A stretch of DNA of 64,000 nt from Candidatus Saccharimonadota bacterium (GCA_017510705.1 JAFWMO010000003.1:20354-84353); one strand, 5' to 3'. Shown: positions 1 through 9,093, counted from the first letter of the stretch. A program made the numbers and translations. The notes: generated by a model from the letters alone, not told the origin.

Positions 1-69
1 GACGTAAAAATCATTGATGCCTCCGGCACCATTGAAGAAGTATTTGAGCTAATTAAAGCCACTTTGTAA
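1..69 (+). CDS. C-terminal fragment of a probable nucleoside/nucleotide kinase (thymidylate kinase-like)
   Basis: The first 22 codons are open and end in TAA at 67-69; the start lies outside the window. The visible peptide has the pattern VKIIDASGTIEEVFELIKA, which resembles the C-terminal tail of thymidylate kinases (a D-A-S step followed by a helix). The gene next to it on the opposite strand is a dCMP deaminase, and both enzymes serve dTTP supply, which supports the guess. The two genes overlap tail to tail by 17 bp. The identification rests on a short tail only. Confidence 0.45.
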   Translation, partial: DVKIIDASGTIEEVFELIKATL

Positions 70-601
70 GGCGGGCGTATTCTGCAGAATCCTTGCCGTA
101 GGAATCTAGAATGTCGTCAATGTAAGTTTTGCCGTTGGTTAGATTTAAGGTCTCTACATTTGGCATGGAAGCGAGCAAGCGAACTACGGCTTCGTCTGTC
201 TCAATATTGGTCATGGATTTTTGGGGGTCGGTAGAATGGGAGTGGACGCGAAGTTCTCTATAAACAAAGCGTTTGATACCGGCCTGGAGACAATATTTGA
301 GACAATTATCACAAGTAGCGACACGATTATAAATGGTGCAGCCGCTGAGGTCTTGGTGGGCAAAAAGCACGGCGTTCATTTCGGAGTGAGTAGCAAAACG
401 ATATTTCATTGGGCGCTCGCTAAGCGTGAGCTTTGACTCATCTGCGCCTTGCACCAAGCCATTATAGCCAAGCGACACTACGCGCTTGTTTTTGTCAACA
501 ATTACGCAACCCATTTTGCTGGATGGGTCTTTGCTTTTTAGCGCAACCGTTTCGGCGATTTTCATGAAATATTCGTCCCACGAACGTTGTTTTTCGTCCA
601 T
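53..601 (-). CDS. Deoxycytidylate (dCMP) deaminase family protein
   Basis: This 182-residue protein belongs to the zinc-dependent cytidine/deoxycytidylate deaminase family, which converts dCMP to dUMP for thymidylate synthesis. The zinc and catalytic residues are visible as H72-S-E74 and the C97-x-x-C100 pair. The N-terminal half has the usual G-C-V-I-V-D strand. The start is supported by a GGAGG ribosome binding site seven to eight bases upstream. The C-terminal third, after about residue 125, is longer than the minimal deaminase fold and is not recognised. It is convergent with the kinase fragment and overlaps it. A ComEB-like role is possible, but no competence genes are near. Confidence 0.8.
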   Translation of the reverse strand: MDEKQRSWDEYFMKIAETVALKSKDPSSKMGCVIVDKNKRVVSLGYNGLVQGADESKLTLSERPMKYRFATHSEMNAVLFAHQDLSGCTIYNRVATCDNCLKYCLQAGIKRFVYRELRVHSHSTDPQKSMTNIETDEAVVRLLASMPNVETLNLTNGKTYIDDILDSYGKDSAEYARLTKWL

Positions 602-705
602 TTTTCCTCCAATCTTCTCTATTATAGCATGTTTTTCTAGTGGGGGGTTGTAATTTTTACAAAAATGTGACTATAATTTTGCACCATTAAAATAAGGAGT
701 AAAAA

Positions 706-2418
706 ATGCGAGGAAAAAATCTAATACTAACTTTAATAATTTTGGCAGGAATGGTGCCAAATATTGTATTTTCGCGAGACGCGGGGGCGGAAAAATGTCC
801 GGACCTACGCGTGGTGTTTGCGAGAGGCTCTGGCTCGAGCATGGATGATGATGAAAATTATAATGAGTTTCGGCTTAGTATTGAAGAAAAATTGGTCGGT
901 ACCAATATAGACTACGAATTTATCAATTTGGACTACCCGGCGGTAGGAATAAACAATCTCGGCGTGCTACTAGGTGCGTATTTTGGCGCGGGGGAAACGT
1001 ATGAATTTGGTGATAGCGTGAAGTCTGGTGTGAAAAAACTTGACAATCTGGTAAATGGCAGCTGCGCCAATACCAAATATGTGCTAGGTGGATATTCGCA
1101 GGGAGCAATGGTAGTAAGCCGAGCGCTGGGTAGCCTGAGCGCAGACCGTATTATATATGCGGCAACTTTTGGCGATCCAAAATTATATCTACCGGAAGGA
1201 GCAGGGATAATTCCAGCAGCTTGCAAAAATGAAAATTTGTCGGACTACCGAATGTATGTGCCGGATTGCCGAGCGTACAAAGGAATGCTAGGATCTTACC
1301 AACCGTACCAGCCCGAGGCTTATATCGGCAAACTTGGCACCTGGTGCAACAAAGGTGACATTATGTGTAGCTCACACCTTAATATTTCGGACCACCTGGC
1401 ATATGTAGCGGATGGACTCTACGAAGACGCTTCGCGGGTAATTTTTGACAAAATTGCAAAGGCTTTTGGTATAGAAAACAATTATTCGTCGCCACACGAT
1501 ACAGCGATTTTGATTGACACAACTGGCTCAATGGAAACTTTGATTGACAAATACAAGGCCGAAGCACTAAGACTCACCCAAGAAACTTTGGGGAAAGGTG
1601 GACGCGTAGCGTTGTTTGAATACCGAGATATTGAGGATATGCCTTTGCCGCTAGAACATTGTAATTTCAAAACTTGCACGCTGGAAAAATTTGAAAGTGA
1701 ACTTGAGAGTCTGCAAACTGAAGATGGTGGCGACACGCCAGAATCAATGCTGTCCGCTTCTCTAAATGTGATGCGCACGCTTGAGTGGAAACAAGGCGCG
1801 ACTAAAACGCTAATAGTGCTAACCGATAGCGGATATCATAGCCCAGACCGCGACGGGACCACAGTACTAGACGTAATAAATGCTAGCCGAAGCATAGACC
1901 CAGTGTATATTTATGTAGTAGGTGACCCAGTGAGTGAGGAAAGCTACCGCGAAATTACCGAAGCTACAGGCGGAAGATTTTTGTCTATCAATGGCGATTT
2001 GGCTGGACTAACTAATGAAGTTTTGGAAAGATATGAGAGCCTGCCGAGAGTAGAAACGACTTCCGAATCTAGCGAAAAACCCATTTTGCACATAGTGAGT
2101 GCGGAAAAAAATTCGGAAAACGAAACAAAAATAAAAATAGAAACTAACGGTGCGCGAGTCTTGGTGGTGATAAATGATGCGGTAGTGGGAGAAACTACGG
2201 AAAAAGAATTTGTCGTAAGTGGACTAAAAGGTGATGTAAACGAAATTTTGCTAGTGCCACTAGGCGAGGATGTGCGCGGAGATGGCGTAAAAATAAATGT
2301 AACCGGTGCCGGATATGGCAGTAATGATGGAAGCAATGTCGGTGGCGATGCTGGCGACATGTTGGTGCCTTTGGCACCAAATACGGGCATGAAAAAAGCC
2401 CAGCAAATTAGTTGCTAG
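706..2418 (+). CDS. Secreted cutinase-like / von Willebrand factor A surface protein with PNTG motif
   Basis: The 570-residue protein starts with a signal peptide (about residues 1-29). A cutinase-family alpha/beta hydrolase domain follows, with nucleophile S131 in G-Y-S-Q-G and probable D218 and H230. From about residue 265 there is a VWA domain with a MIDAS motif beginning D271-x-T-G-S. The last segment looks like a beta-sandwich and ends in A-P-N-T-G (557-561). Other surface proteins in this window continue after the P-x-T-G motif with a membrane helix; this one stops nine residues later, where it overlaps the convergent downstream gene. The start follows AAGGAG, and TATAAT lies at 672-677. 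A hydrolase displayed or released at the cell surface is inferred; the substrate is unknown. Confidence 0.75.
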   Translation: MRGKNLILTLIILAGMVPNIVFSRDAGAEKCPDLRVVFARGSGSSMDDDENYNEFRLSIEEKLVGTNIDYEFINLDYPAVGINNLGVLLGAYFGAGETYEFGDSVKSGVKKLDNLVNGSCANTKYVLGGYSQGAMVVSRALGSLSADRIIYAATFGDPKLYLPEGAGIIPAACKNENLSDYRMYVPDCRAYKGMLGSYQPYQPEAYIGKLGTWCNKGDIMCSSHLNISDHLAYVADGLYEDASRVIFDKIAKAFGIENNYSSPHDTAILIDTTGSMETLIDKYKAEALRLTQETLGKGGRVALFEYRDIEDMPLPLEHCNFKTCTLEKFESELESLQTEDGGDTPESMLSASLNVMRTLEWKQGATKTLIVLTDSGYHSPDRDGTTVLDVINASRSIDPVYIYVVGDPVSEESYREITEATGGRFLSINGDLAGLTNEVLERYESLPRVETTSESSEKPILHIVSAEKNSENETKIKIETNGARVLVVINDAVVGETTEKEFVVSGLKGDVNEILLVPLGEDVRGDGVKINVTGAGYGSNDGSNVGGDAGDMLVPLAPNTGMKKAQQISC

Positions 2419-2424
2419 GCTTTA
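2392..2424. terminator. Bidirectional terminator-like hairpin spanning two overlapping stop codons
   Basis: AAAGCCCAGCAA and TTGCTAGGCTTT form a near-perfect stem of about 12 bp with a short loop. It lies inside the 11-bp tail-to-tail overlap of the cutinase/VWA gene and the convergent gene, so the last codons of both proteins also encode the hairpin. Confidence 0.55.
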
Positions 2425-2956
2425 CATCCTCATCCCAAGCGCCATCCGCATCTGCATCTACAAGCTCGTGCTCGCCATCTGCATCTGCCCAGCTGAGCGA
2501 GACACTAGCGAGCTCTACCTTGCGGCCAGCTTTGCGGTATTGCGAAGATACCATAGATGCCGCTATGCTATGCGCTAATTTATAGCGGGCAGTTTCTCGG
2601 TTGACATTCTTTTCTATCCCCGGGATACTGCCACCATAAATGTAACTATCCACCAACTCATCGCCGTCTATTAGATAATACGCAAAGACATTAAACTCCA
2701 TACCTTTTTGTATCGCGCTGGCGATAAGTGCAGCTTCCTGCTCAGATGCCCGCCACAAAGGCTCGTCGTCTATGAGACGCCTAGTGGCATCTGCCACACT
2801 ATGCCATTGGGCGAGGTCGGCGACTTCCTCCGGTGTGGGTTCTTGGGATTTTTTATAGTTGGTGTACTTAATAAATCCAACTATTCCCACAATAAACACC
2901 ACCGCGAAGATCGCAAGTAGTGTTATATTGAATTGTTTCCTTGTCATAGGTATCAT
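2408..2956 (-). CDS. Hypothetical single-pass membrane protein
   Basis: This 182-residue protein has an N-terminal membrane helix (about residues 10-30, rich in I, V, F and G) followed by an exposed domain of about 145 residues. I do not recognise the family. The C-terminal end is very acidic, with several D-A-D repeats. GGAGGG precedes the start by about six bases. It is convergent with the cutinase/VWA gene, overlaps it by 11 bp, and shares the terminator hairpin. A type II orientation with the bulk outside the cell is likely, from the basic N-terminus (TRKQ) before the helix. Confidence 0.65.
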   Translation of the reverse strand: MIPMTRKQFNITLLAIFAVVFIVGIVGFIKYTNYKKSQEPTPEEVADLAQWHSVADATRRLIDDEPLWRASEQEAALIASAIQKGMEFNVFAYYLIDGDELVDSYIYGGSIPGIEKNVNRETARYKLAHSIAASMVSSQYRKAGRKVELASVSLSWADADGEHELVDADADGAWDEDVKPSN

Positions 2957-3045
2957 ATCATCCCTCCTCTCTGATATATCCCAGACATTTTAAATGTACA
3001 TCTTCTAATTATAGCATGCTAGAGAGAAAAAGTCAATTTACGCTA

Positions 3046-3074
3046 TTGACCAAGGCTACTAAGTATGGTATATT
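3046..3074 (+). promoter_or_regulatory. Sigma-70-type promoter TTGACC-17-TATATT
   Basis: A good -35 box (3046-3051) and -10 box (3069-3074) are separated by 17 bp. Transcription would start near 3081, giving a leader of about 80 nt before the gene at 3161. The leader contains a small hairpin formed by CTAGAC and GGTCTAG. Confidence 0.6.
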
Positions 3075-3160
3075 TGAACTCTAGACTTAAATTTTTGCGA
3101 GGTCTAGTGCAGTTTAAAAACTTGGCAAAAAGAAAAAAACAAAAAGGAGGGTTTGTTTTT

Positions 3161-3925
3161 ATGAAGAAATGCAAAGAAAAACTTACGAAGACACAGAAGG
3201 CGAGGCTGCAGGCACAGTTTGACTATGCTACCGATATGCTAAAGAGAGAAGACATCGCGGGAGTGAGAGAGATGGTTCAAGACGGCTGGAAAGACATGAT
3301 ACAGTTATTCGACGCTAAAACTGTGGTAAAAATGGTTCATCCCATTACGTTATTACAGAATTACGAATTCTTGTGTGAAAGGGAAAAAAATATACGCGCC
3401 GCTCAAGAATTTCTCAAACAGGTGTTGTCCGATCCACTGACGAGCGAATTTGAGACAATACTTGAATGCTACACGGATGAGCTTCGAACATTCGGCATTG
3501 ACCCTGATATCTATTCAGACAATTTCGCAAAACATTACGCAAAAGATTTCATTATAGAGATTGATAATCTACCTGAAATCTTGAGTGCAAATAAGCTGAT
3601 TGCAAATGTCAAGATGAGAGATATTCTCGACGAGGCTAGCTATTCGTATTTTGGGTTTGAAGATTTCTTGAAGGGGTTTATCGTAGCAGGCGGAGACGCA
3701 TCTATGCTGGCAGCGAAATTCCTCGACGAAATCGGATATTCTTGCGAATACGATGAATTTAGCGCATTATTCGATTTGCTTGAAGCTGGGTGCGACATTG
3801 ATGTCGTGCATCTTGCGGATTGTGTAGATGTTAACATTCTTAATAATGAAGACAAGAATAGGTGCTACAGGATTTTGAAAGAAAACGGTGCTGATCGGAC
3901 GATTCTTGCACGCTTTGCCGCATAA
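3161..3925 (+). CDS. Hypothetical helical-repeat protein
   Basis: The protein has 254 residues when started at the ATG at 3161. That start has an ideal AAAGGAGG about ten bases upstream, whereas an in-frame ATG at 3065 has none. It is mostly alpha-helical by composition. Near its end it reads L-x-x-A-G-C-D-I-D-V-V and I-L-K-E-N-G-A-D, which recalls ankyrin-like helical pairs, but I cannot assign a family. It has its own promoter and terminator and so is a stand-alone unit. Its strong ribosome site and long leader match those of the genes at 9386, 13483, 24625, 27423 and 33509 rather than its leaderless housekeeping neighbours. Confidence 0.65.
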   Translation: MKKCKEKLTKTQKARLQAQFDYATDMLKREDIAGVREMVQDGWKDMIQLFDAKTVVKMVHPITLLQNYEFLCEREKNIRAAQEFLKQVLSDPLTSEFETILECYTDELRTFGIDPDIYSDNFAKHYAKDFIIEIDNLPEILSANKLIANVKMRDILDEASYSYFGFEDFLKGFIVAGGDASMLAAKFLDEIGYSCEYDEFSALFDLLEAGCDIDVVHLADCVDVNILNNEDKNRCYRILKENGADRTILARFAA

Positions 3926-3956
3926 AAAATACTTTACTTCGTAAAATTGCCAAGTT

Positions 3957-3983
3957 AAGGGAGCTAGGGTTAGCTCCCTTTTT
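3957..3983 (+). terminator. Rho-independent terminator
   Basis: AAGGGAGCT and AGCTCCCTT form a 9-bp stem followed by a run of T, directly downstream of the hypothetical gene at 3161. Confidence 0.8.
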
Positions 3984-4040
3984 AATGCCTTTGTTTTTGT
4001 GAACTGGACTTTCCCTAGAAAAGGTGGTATAATAACACTT

Positions 4041-5858
4041 ATGACTTTGAGCAAAGATATGATACGTAATGTGGCAATTATTGCGCACGTCGATCACGGC
4101 AAAACTACCCTTGTAGATGGGCTTCTTAAGCAGTCCCATACTTTTCGCGATAACCAGGCCGAAATGCAACAAACCCTGATTATGGACTCTATGGACCAGG
4201 AACACGAGCGTGGCATTACGATTACCGCAAAACAAACTTGCGTGTATTATAACGGGTACAAGATTAATATTATCGATACCCCTGGCCACGCCGATTTTTC
4301 GGGTGAGGTGGAGCGCACACTTAATATGGCAGATGGCGTATTTCTAATTGTGGACGCGCAAGAAGGCCCGATGCCACAGACTAAATTTGTGTTGTCTAAG
4401 GCGCTAGACTTGAAGCTAAAACCAGTGGTGATTATCAATAAAATTGATAAGCCAGCAGCTCGTATCGAAGAAGTTTTGTCTGAAGTGGAAAGTTTGTTCC
4501 TGGAGCTTGCGACTGATGAATCACAGCTTAATTACCCAGTGTATTATGCAATTGCTCGCGAGGGCAAGGCTGGCAAGACTACCGATCTAGATGATGATCT
4601 TCATGTGATTTTTGAGTCTATTATTAATGACATTCCGGCACCTTCGGTAGATCCCTCGGCTGAATCGGCGCAGCTTTTAGTAGCGGCACTTGCTGCCGAT
4701 AATTATCTTGGCAAATATTGTATCGGTAAGATTTTCCGTGGCAAACTCAAAAAAGGCCAAAGCGTCAAAATTTTACATAACGAACAGGCTAAAACCGCAA
4801 AAATCGACAACCTCTTTGTCTATAAAGGCCTCGCGAAAGAAGAAGTGCAGGAAGCAATTGCTGGCGACATCGTAGCTGTAACCGGTGTGGGCGAAGCCAA
4901 TATTGGTGACACTATTGCCACCGGCGACAATCCAGAAGCGCTTCCTACTATCGAACTTGAGGCCCCAACTCTTTCTATCTATATTGGGCCAAATACTTCG
5001 CCACTCAAGGGCCGTGAAGGCGAATTTACGACTTCACGCCAAATTGCCGAGAGGCTTGAACGTGAGCTAGAGACCAACATTGCTCTAAAAATTCAGCCGG
5101 ATGGACTTGGCTACAAAGTTTCTGGCCGTGGCGAGCTTCACCTGTCTGTGCTTATTGAGACTATGCGCCGCGAAGGCTACGAGCTAGAGGCTGGTCGCCC
5201 GGAAGTGGTTTATAAAGAAATTGATGGTGTGAAATGCGAGCCGATCGAGAGCCTAACCATAGAGGTAGCTCCGGAATTTGTGGGCGCAGTATCGCAAGAA
5301 CTTGGTATCCGCAAGGCCGAAATGAAATCACAGGAAATCACTTCTTCTGGTGCAACTAGATTTGTTTACGAAATCTCTACCGCAGCACTCATTGGCCTTC
5401 GCAATAGCCTGCTTACCGCTACTAAAGGCACCGTGATTATGTCTAGTATTCCATCCGGATATCGTCCGAGTGAAGGTAAGTACAAACCAGAGCGCAATGG
5501 TGCTCTCGTGTCATTTGAGGATGGCGTTTCTACTGCTTATGCGCTTGATGCCGCACAAGCGCGTGGGATTCTCTATATTCCACCACAAGTGCCAGTTTAC
5601 CAAGGTATGATTGTAGGGCTTTCCAACAAAAAGGATGACCTAGATATTAATATCTGTCGTGAAAAACAGCTTACTAATATGCGCACTCACGCATCCGACG
5701 GCGCAATTCAGCTTACTCCATATACGCAATTATCTCTAGAACAATGCTTGGATTTCTTGCTTGATGACGAACTCTTGGAAGTTACTCCAAAGTCTCTACG
5801 TCTCCGCAAGCGTCAGTTAGACCCAATTAAGAGAAAGCGCGAAAACCGTGCTAATTGA
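4041..5858 (+). CDS. typA: Ribosome-associated GTPase TypA/BipA
   Basis: This translational GTPase of about 605 residues has the usual TypA length. The G1 motif AHVDHGKT is at residues 15-22, G3 reads DTPGHADF and G4 is NKID. Domains II, III and V and the TypA-specific C-terminal domain follow. The start at 4041 is preferred over an upstream ATG at 3999 because TATAAT (about 4028-4033) ends seven bases before it, predicting a leaderless mRNA; the longer form would place the promoter inside the coding region. The gene ends with TGA, showing that UGA is a stop here, and overlaps the tatD start by 11 bp. In other bacteria TypA assists ribosome assembly and stress adaptation. Confidence 0.93.
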   Translation: MTLSKDMIRNVAIIAHVDHGKTTLVDGLLKQSHTFRDNQAEMQQTLIMDSMDQEHERGITITAKQTCVYYNGYKINIIDTPGHADFSGEVERTLNMADGVFLIVDAQEGPMPQTKFVLSKALDLKLKPVVIINKIDKPAARIEEVLSEVESLFLELATDESQLNYPVYYAIAREGKAGKTTDLDDDLHVIFESIINDIPAPSVDPSAESAQLLVAALAADNYLGKYCIGKIFRGKLKKGQSVKILHNEQAKTAKIDNLFVYKGLAKEEVQEAIAGDIVAVTGVGEANIGDTIATGDNPEALPTIELEAPTLSIYIGPNTSPLKGREGEFTTSRQIAERLERELETNIALKIQPDGLGYKVSGRGELHLSVLIETMRREGYELEAGRPEVVYKEIDGVKCEPIESLTIEVAPEFVGAVSQELGIRKAEMKSQEITSSGATRFVYEISTAALIGLRNSLLTATKGTVIMSSIPSGYRPSEGKYKPERNGALVSFEDGVSTAYALDAAQARGILYIPPQVPVYQGMIVGLSNKKDDLDINICREKQLTNMRTHASDGAIQLTPYTQLSLEQCLDFLLDDELLEVTPKSLRLRKRQLDPIKRKRENRAN

Positions 5859-6675
5859 CACTCATTGCCATCTGCACGATAGAGAATTCTTCTCCGCAGA
5901 GCAAGCGGAGAAAATGCTTGTTCGCGCACATGAAAATGGGGTAAAGAAGATTGTTTGTATCGGGACTAGTCACGAGGACTCTTTAGCGGCGCGTGATTTT
6001 GCCGAGGCCCATAATGATGTTTATTGGACCTACGGCATACACCCAGAACATGCTTCGGGGGTCCTGTCCGATGTTTCCAACTCGGGGTCGCGTCGCTCGC
6101 TCCCGTCGCCATGGGCGGCCGGCGCTAATCCTCGGCTTGCCAGCCTCCGGACCCTCCTTCGCTCGGATATATCGACCACCCCCTCTTCTAAGCTTGTTGC
6201 GATTGGCGAGGTAGGTCTAGACTATCATTATGAGGGTTACGATAGAGACGCGCAGATTAAACTATTTCGTGAGATGCTTGAGCTTGCAAGAGATAATGAT
6301 TTGCCGGTATCTTTTCATGTGCGCGAGGCGTTTGATGACTTTTTTGAAATCGTAAAGGATTTTCCAGAGGTGAGGGGCGTGGTACATAGCTTTACGGATA
6401 GCAAAAAGGTTCTAAAACGTATTTTGAACGAAACGGACTACTTTGTGGGCGTAAATGGACTGGCGACTTACTCTACTTTACCGACTCCACCACTAGAGAG
6501 AATTGTGCTAGAAACGGATGCTCCGTTCTTGACTCCTGTGCCATTTCGTGGTATAATTAATGAGTGTGCCTATATTCGCAACATTGCCGAGTGGCTAAGC
6601 GAAAAATTAGGTGAAGATTTTAGCACTATAGAGAGGGAAACCACCAAAAATGCAGAACGATTATACCGTATTTAA
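5848..6675 (+). CDS. tatD: TatD family metal-dependent hydrolase with an in-frame palindromic insert
   Basis: TatD-type DNase of the amidohydrolase superfamily, probably starting at the GTG at 5848. Metal-binding T-H-C-H is at residues 5-8, GEVGLDYH in the middle, and L-E-T-D-A-P-F near the end. Between the conserved Y-G-I-H-P and the V-A-I-G-E-V-G segments, about 40 residues rich in S, R, P, A and G are encoded by a G+C-rich palindromic element (6057-6183). The core enzyme is therefore shorter than the total length suggests. It is translationally coupled to typA by overlap. Whether the insert is tolerated as a surface loop or inactivates the protein cannot be told from sequence. Confidence 0.88.
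   Translation: MLIDTHCHLHDREFFSAEQAEKMLVRAHENGVKKIVCIGTSHEDSLAARDFAEAHNDVYWTYGIHPEHASGVLSDVSNSGSRRSLPSPWAAGANPRLASLRTLLRSDISTTPSSKLVAIGEVGLDYHYEGYDRDAQIKLFREMLELARDNDLPVSFHVREAFDDFFEIVKDFPEVRGVVHSFTDSKKVLKRILNETDYFVGVNGLATYSTLPTPPLERIVLETDAPFLTPVPFRGIINECAYIRNIAEWLSEKLGEDFSTIERETTKNAERLYRI
6057..6183 (+). repeat. In-frame palindromic element, copy A (in tatD)
   Basis: This G+C-rich element contains the shared core pieces CTCGGGGTCGCGTC, then CGCCATGGGCGGCCGGCGC, then a CTAAT-C-CTCGGCTTGCC run. The outer flanks (GGGGTCCTGTCCGATGTTTCC on the left, GGATATATCGACCACCCC on the right) are imperfectly complementary. The left half of the inner stem resembles the uvrC copy and the right half the rluB copy, as if recombined. 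It is read through without a stop. Confidence 0.8.
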
Positions 6676-6829
6676 TATACCGGCAAGAGCCTTTGCTGAG
6701 GCGGAAAATTTTGACACGGTAAAATCTGAAGAGGAAACAAAACCTGAAACTAAGTTTTCTGAACCAATCTATAAAGAATTAAACGAAATCGCTGAGGAGC
6801 TTGAAGAATGCCGTTTAAGAAATTGCTAA
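6650..6829 (+). CDS. Small acidic protein, translationally coupled between tatD and the next gene
   Basis: A 59-residue open frame (MQNDYTVFN start) begins inside the tatD end (26-bp overlap) and runs 22 bp into the next gene. Over half of it is glutamate-rich helix, and the C-terminus is CRLRNC. The double overlap is typical of coupled genes in compact genomes, and codon use is like that of the neighbours. No family is recognised. It is short and could be fortuitous, but without it the interval between tatD and 6808 would be the only sizeable non-coding stretch in the cluster. Confidence 0.5.
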   Translation: MQNDYTVFNIPARAFAEAENFDTVKSEEETKPETKFSEPIYKELNEIAEELEECRLRNC

Positions 6830-7194
6830 AATCTCCTTTTAATGTTTTTAGAATTGCGCCGCCGATACCGGAACATTATTCTAATAAACTGACTTATGAT
6901 GAGCTCGTGAATGCCGAGAGTGTGTATGGCCGGACGATTTTTGGACCAATCCCGGCGGGCCACCAACGCGAGTTTTTTGAACATCGCAAAAATATATGGA
7001 TTTGGCATGAAAGCTGGACCGACGTAAGTGGGCAAATAATCAACCAAACGATTCGCTACGAAGTGCGCCCAACTGGCGTGTTTAAAAAGGCTGCCGGTGA
7101 TACTTACCGTAAAATTGAGGGCAAAGAGCTAGATAATTTTGTGAATGCAGCCAAAACTTATCTCAAACTTGTAAAAATAAATTTGTATAATTAG
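6808..7194 (+). CDS. Hypothetical protein
   Basis: A 128-residue protein with no signal peptide or membrane helix. It contains several aromatic motifs (IWIWHESWTD, RYEVRPTGVFKK) suggesting a small beta-rich fold, and ends in a helix. I do not recognise the family. It starts inside the small acidic ORF and continues the typA-tatD run, so it is probably cotranscribed. Confidence 0.65.
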   Translation: MPFKKLLKSPFNVFRIAPPIPEHYSNKLTYDELVNAESVYGRTIFGPIPAGHQREFFEHRKNIWIWHESWTDVSGQIINQTIRYEVRPTGVFKKAAGDTYRKIEGKELDNFVNAAKTYLKLVKINLYN

Positions 7195-7216
7195 AAAATT
7201 TTGTTACAATTAGCTT

Positions 7217-7648
7217 ATGAATAGAAAGAAAACTGCTCTAATTGTATCAATACTTGGTTTTGTTATGCTGGCTGTTGGGCTGGCATTTTTGCTAATAAGG
7301 CTACTTGGCAAGCCAGACACGCGTGATGCGGAATATTTAGTGGAAATTGGCCAATGGGCAGAGCAGGATGAAGACGGCGTAATTTGGAATTTTACCGAGA
7401 TCGGCAAAGGTAAACTTACGACCAACAACCACAAAAACGATTACGATTTTATCTGGGCGATTGAAGGGGAAACGCTAAAAATTGAGACAAAGTGGCTATA
7501 TGATCTGAATAATGACTATACATACAAGTTGGATCAGGGCGAGAAAAAGCTCACGCTTACTGCTGGCGATAACGAATATGTATTTCTAGCCGACGTCAAT
7601 CTCGATACCACAGGTAGCGTTGATGCCGAGGTTGCTGAGGATAACTAA
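7217..7648 (+). CDS. Hypothetical membrane-anchored beta-domain protein
   Basis: A 143-residue protein with an N-terminal membrane helix (about residues 8-28) and an exposed domain with alternating hydrophobic strands (IWAIEGETLKIETKW, KLTLTAGDNEYVF), plausibly a small lipocalin-like or beta-barrel sensor fold. TACAAT ends six bases before the ATG, so a leaderless transcript is likely. The 3' end overlaps the convergent DUF1846 gene by 63 bp. No function can be assigned. Confidence 0.65.
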   Translation: MNRKKTALIVSILGFVMLAVGLAFLLIRLLGKPDTRDAEYLVEIGQWAEQDEDGVIWNFTEIGKGKLTTNNHKNDYDFIWAIEGETLKIETKWLYDLNNDYTYKLDQGEKKLTLTAGDNEYVFLADVNLDTTGSVDAEVAEDN

Positions 7649-9049
7649 TTCATCATCTGGAATCATATGAGTACAGTGAAACTCACTGCCGGCGAGTTTG
7701 TCAATGCTTTCTACAGCTTTTTTGGCCATTGGATTGGTGGTAGAACAGATAGAAAGCGCAATTAAGACTTCACCAAGCTTGAGGTAGCTTTCTTTGAAGT
7801 TGGAAGTCTTGTTTTTGATTTCTAAAATCGGCTCGAGTACGGCTGGAGCGATTAAATCTACCTCGTCTGGGATTTTGGTGATTACTTTGAGCGCGTTTAG
7901 CATGGTGCTGGAAATTGGCGAGAGATAGCCAGTCTTGCGGCCAACAACGTATTTTTTGCCAACTTGGATACAAGCACTAGGGAGGTTGCCGGATTTTTCG
8001 CGTTTCATATCGGCGCATTCAGCTACGATGCGATCCGTCTCATTAATGCCAAGTTCGTTCATAAGGAGCTTGATGCGTTCTGGAACGTCTTCGGTGACGG
8101 AGCCTTTTTTGAGATCCACGAGCGCGCGGTAATAACGGCGGACGATTTCGTCTTTGGCGGCCTTTTGAACCGCCCTGTCATCCGTGATACATTCGCCAAT
8201 TACGTTGACACCCATGTCTGTAGGGGAATAATAGATAGTTTTACCAGTGATGCGAGTCAAAATTTCTTTTAATACCGGGAAAGTCTCAAGGTCGCGGTTG
8301 TAATTGACGGCTGGGATGCCATATTTTTCTAGGTGGAAATAATCAATCATGTTTTTGTCGGCAAGGTCGGCAGTGGCGGCCTCGTAGGCAATGTTTACAG
8401 GGTGTTTTAGAGGCAAGCTCCAAACTGGGAAGGTCTCGAACTTGGCATAGCCAGCATTTACACCGCGCTTAGATTCATGATAAAGCTGAGAAAGACTAGT
8501 AGCAAGTTTGCCAGAGCAAGGGCCTGGAGCAGAGACCACTACTAGTGGCTTAGTGGTTTCGATATATGGATTGGCGCCATAGCCTTCGTCCGAAACAATA
8601 GTATCGACATCGGTAGGATAGCCTTTGGTGAATTTGTGGAAATACGGGGTAATTTTGTAATCTTTGAGTTTTTTAGCAAAATCTTCGGCTTTTTTCTGGC
8701 CGTCAAAGAGGGTGATTACTACGGAATTAACTGTGATGCCTTTACTTCGCAAGAATTGAATGAGGCGGAGAACCTCAGTATCGTAAGAAATCATATGATC
8801 GGCGCGGATTTTGGACTTTTCAATAGCATTGGCATTGACGCAGAGAATCACTTCGGCGTTGTCTTTTAGTTCTTGGAGGAGACGAATCTTTAGATCGGGC
8901 AAAAACCCGGGGAGGGTGCGCGCAGCGTGTTGATCATCTATCAGTTTGCCGCCAAACTCTAGATAGAGCTTGTCAAACATCTTGATACGCTGGTTGATTT
9001 TCTTTTTCTGAATTTTTAAGTATTTTTCGGCATCAAAACACTTTTTCAC
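7586..9049 (-). CDS. DUF1846 family protein
   Basis: At 487 residues this matches the usual size of the DUF1846 (UPF0371) family known from streptococci and clostridia. Recognisable stretches include CFDAEKYLKIQ near the start, an internal VVVSAPGPCSGKLATSLSQLYHE-type segment, and GVNAGYAKFETFPVW. The family has a Rossmann-like N-terminal fold of unknown biochemical role. The start is the GTG at 9049, preceded by GGAGG. There is no obvious functional link to its neighbours. Confidence 0.85.
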   Translation of the reverse strand: MKKCFDAEKYLKIQKKKINQRIKMFDKLYLEFGGKLIDDQHAARTLPGFLPDLKIRLLQELKDNAEVILCVNANAIEKSKIRADHMISYDTEVLRLIQFLRSKGITVNSVVITLFDGQKKAEDFAKKLKDYKITPYFHKFTKGYPTDVDTIVSDEGYGANPYIETTKPLVVVSAPGPCSGKLATSLSQLYHESKRGVNAGYAKFETFPVWSLPLKHPVNIAYEAATADLADKNMIDYFHLEKYGIPAVNYNRDLETFPVLKEILTRITGKTIYYSPTDMGVNVIGECITDDRAVQKAAKDEIVRRYYRALVDLKKGSVTEDVPERIKLLMNELGINETDRIVAECADMKREKSGNLPSACIQVGKKYVVGRKTGYLSPISSTMLNALKVITKIPDEVDLIAPAVLEPILEIKNKTSNFKESYLKLGEVLIALSICSTTNPMAKKAVESIDKLAGSEFHCTHMIPDDELVILSNLGINATCGIEIDVG

Positions 9050-9093
9050 CGTGGACCTCCTTTTATATTTTTATTTTAGCACAAAACTTGAAT

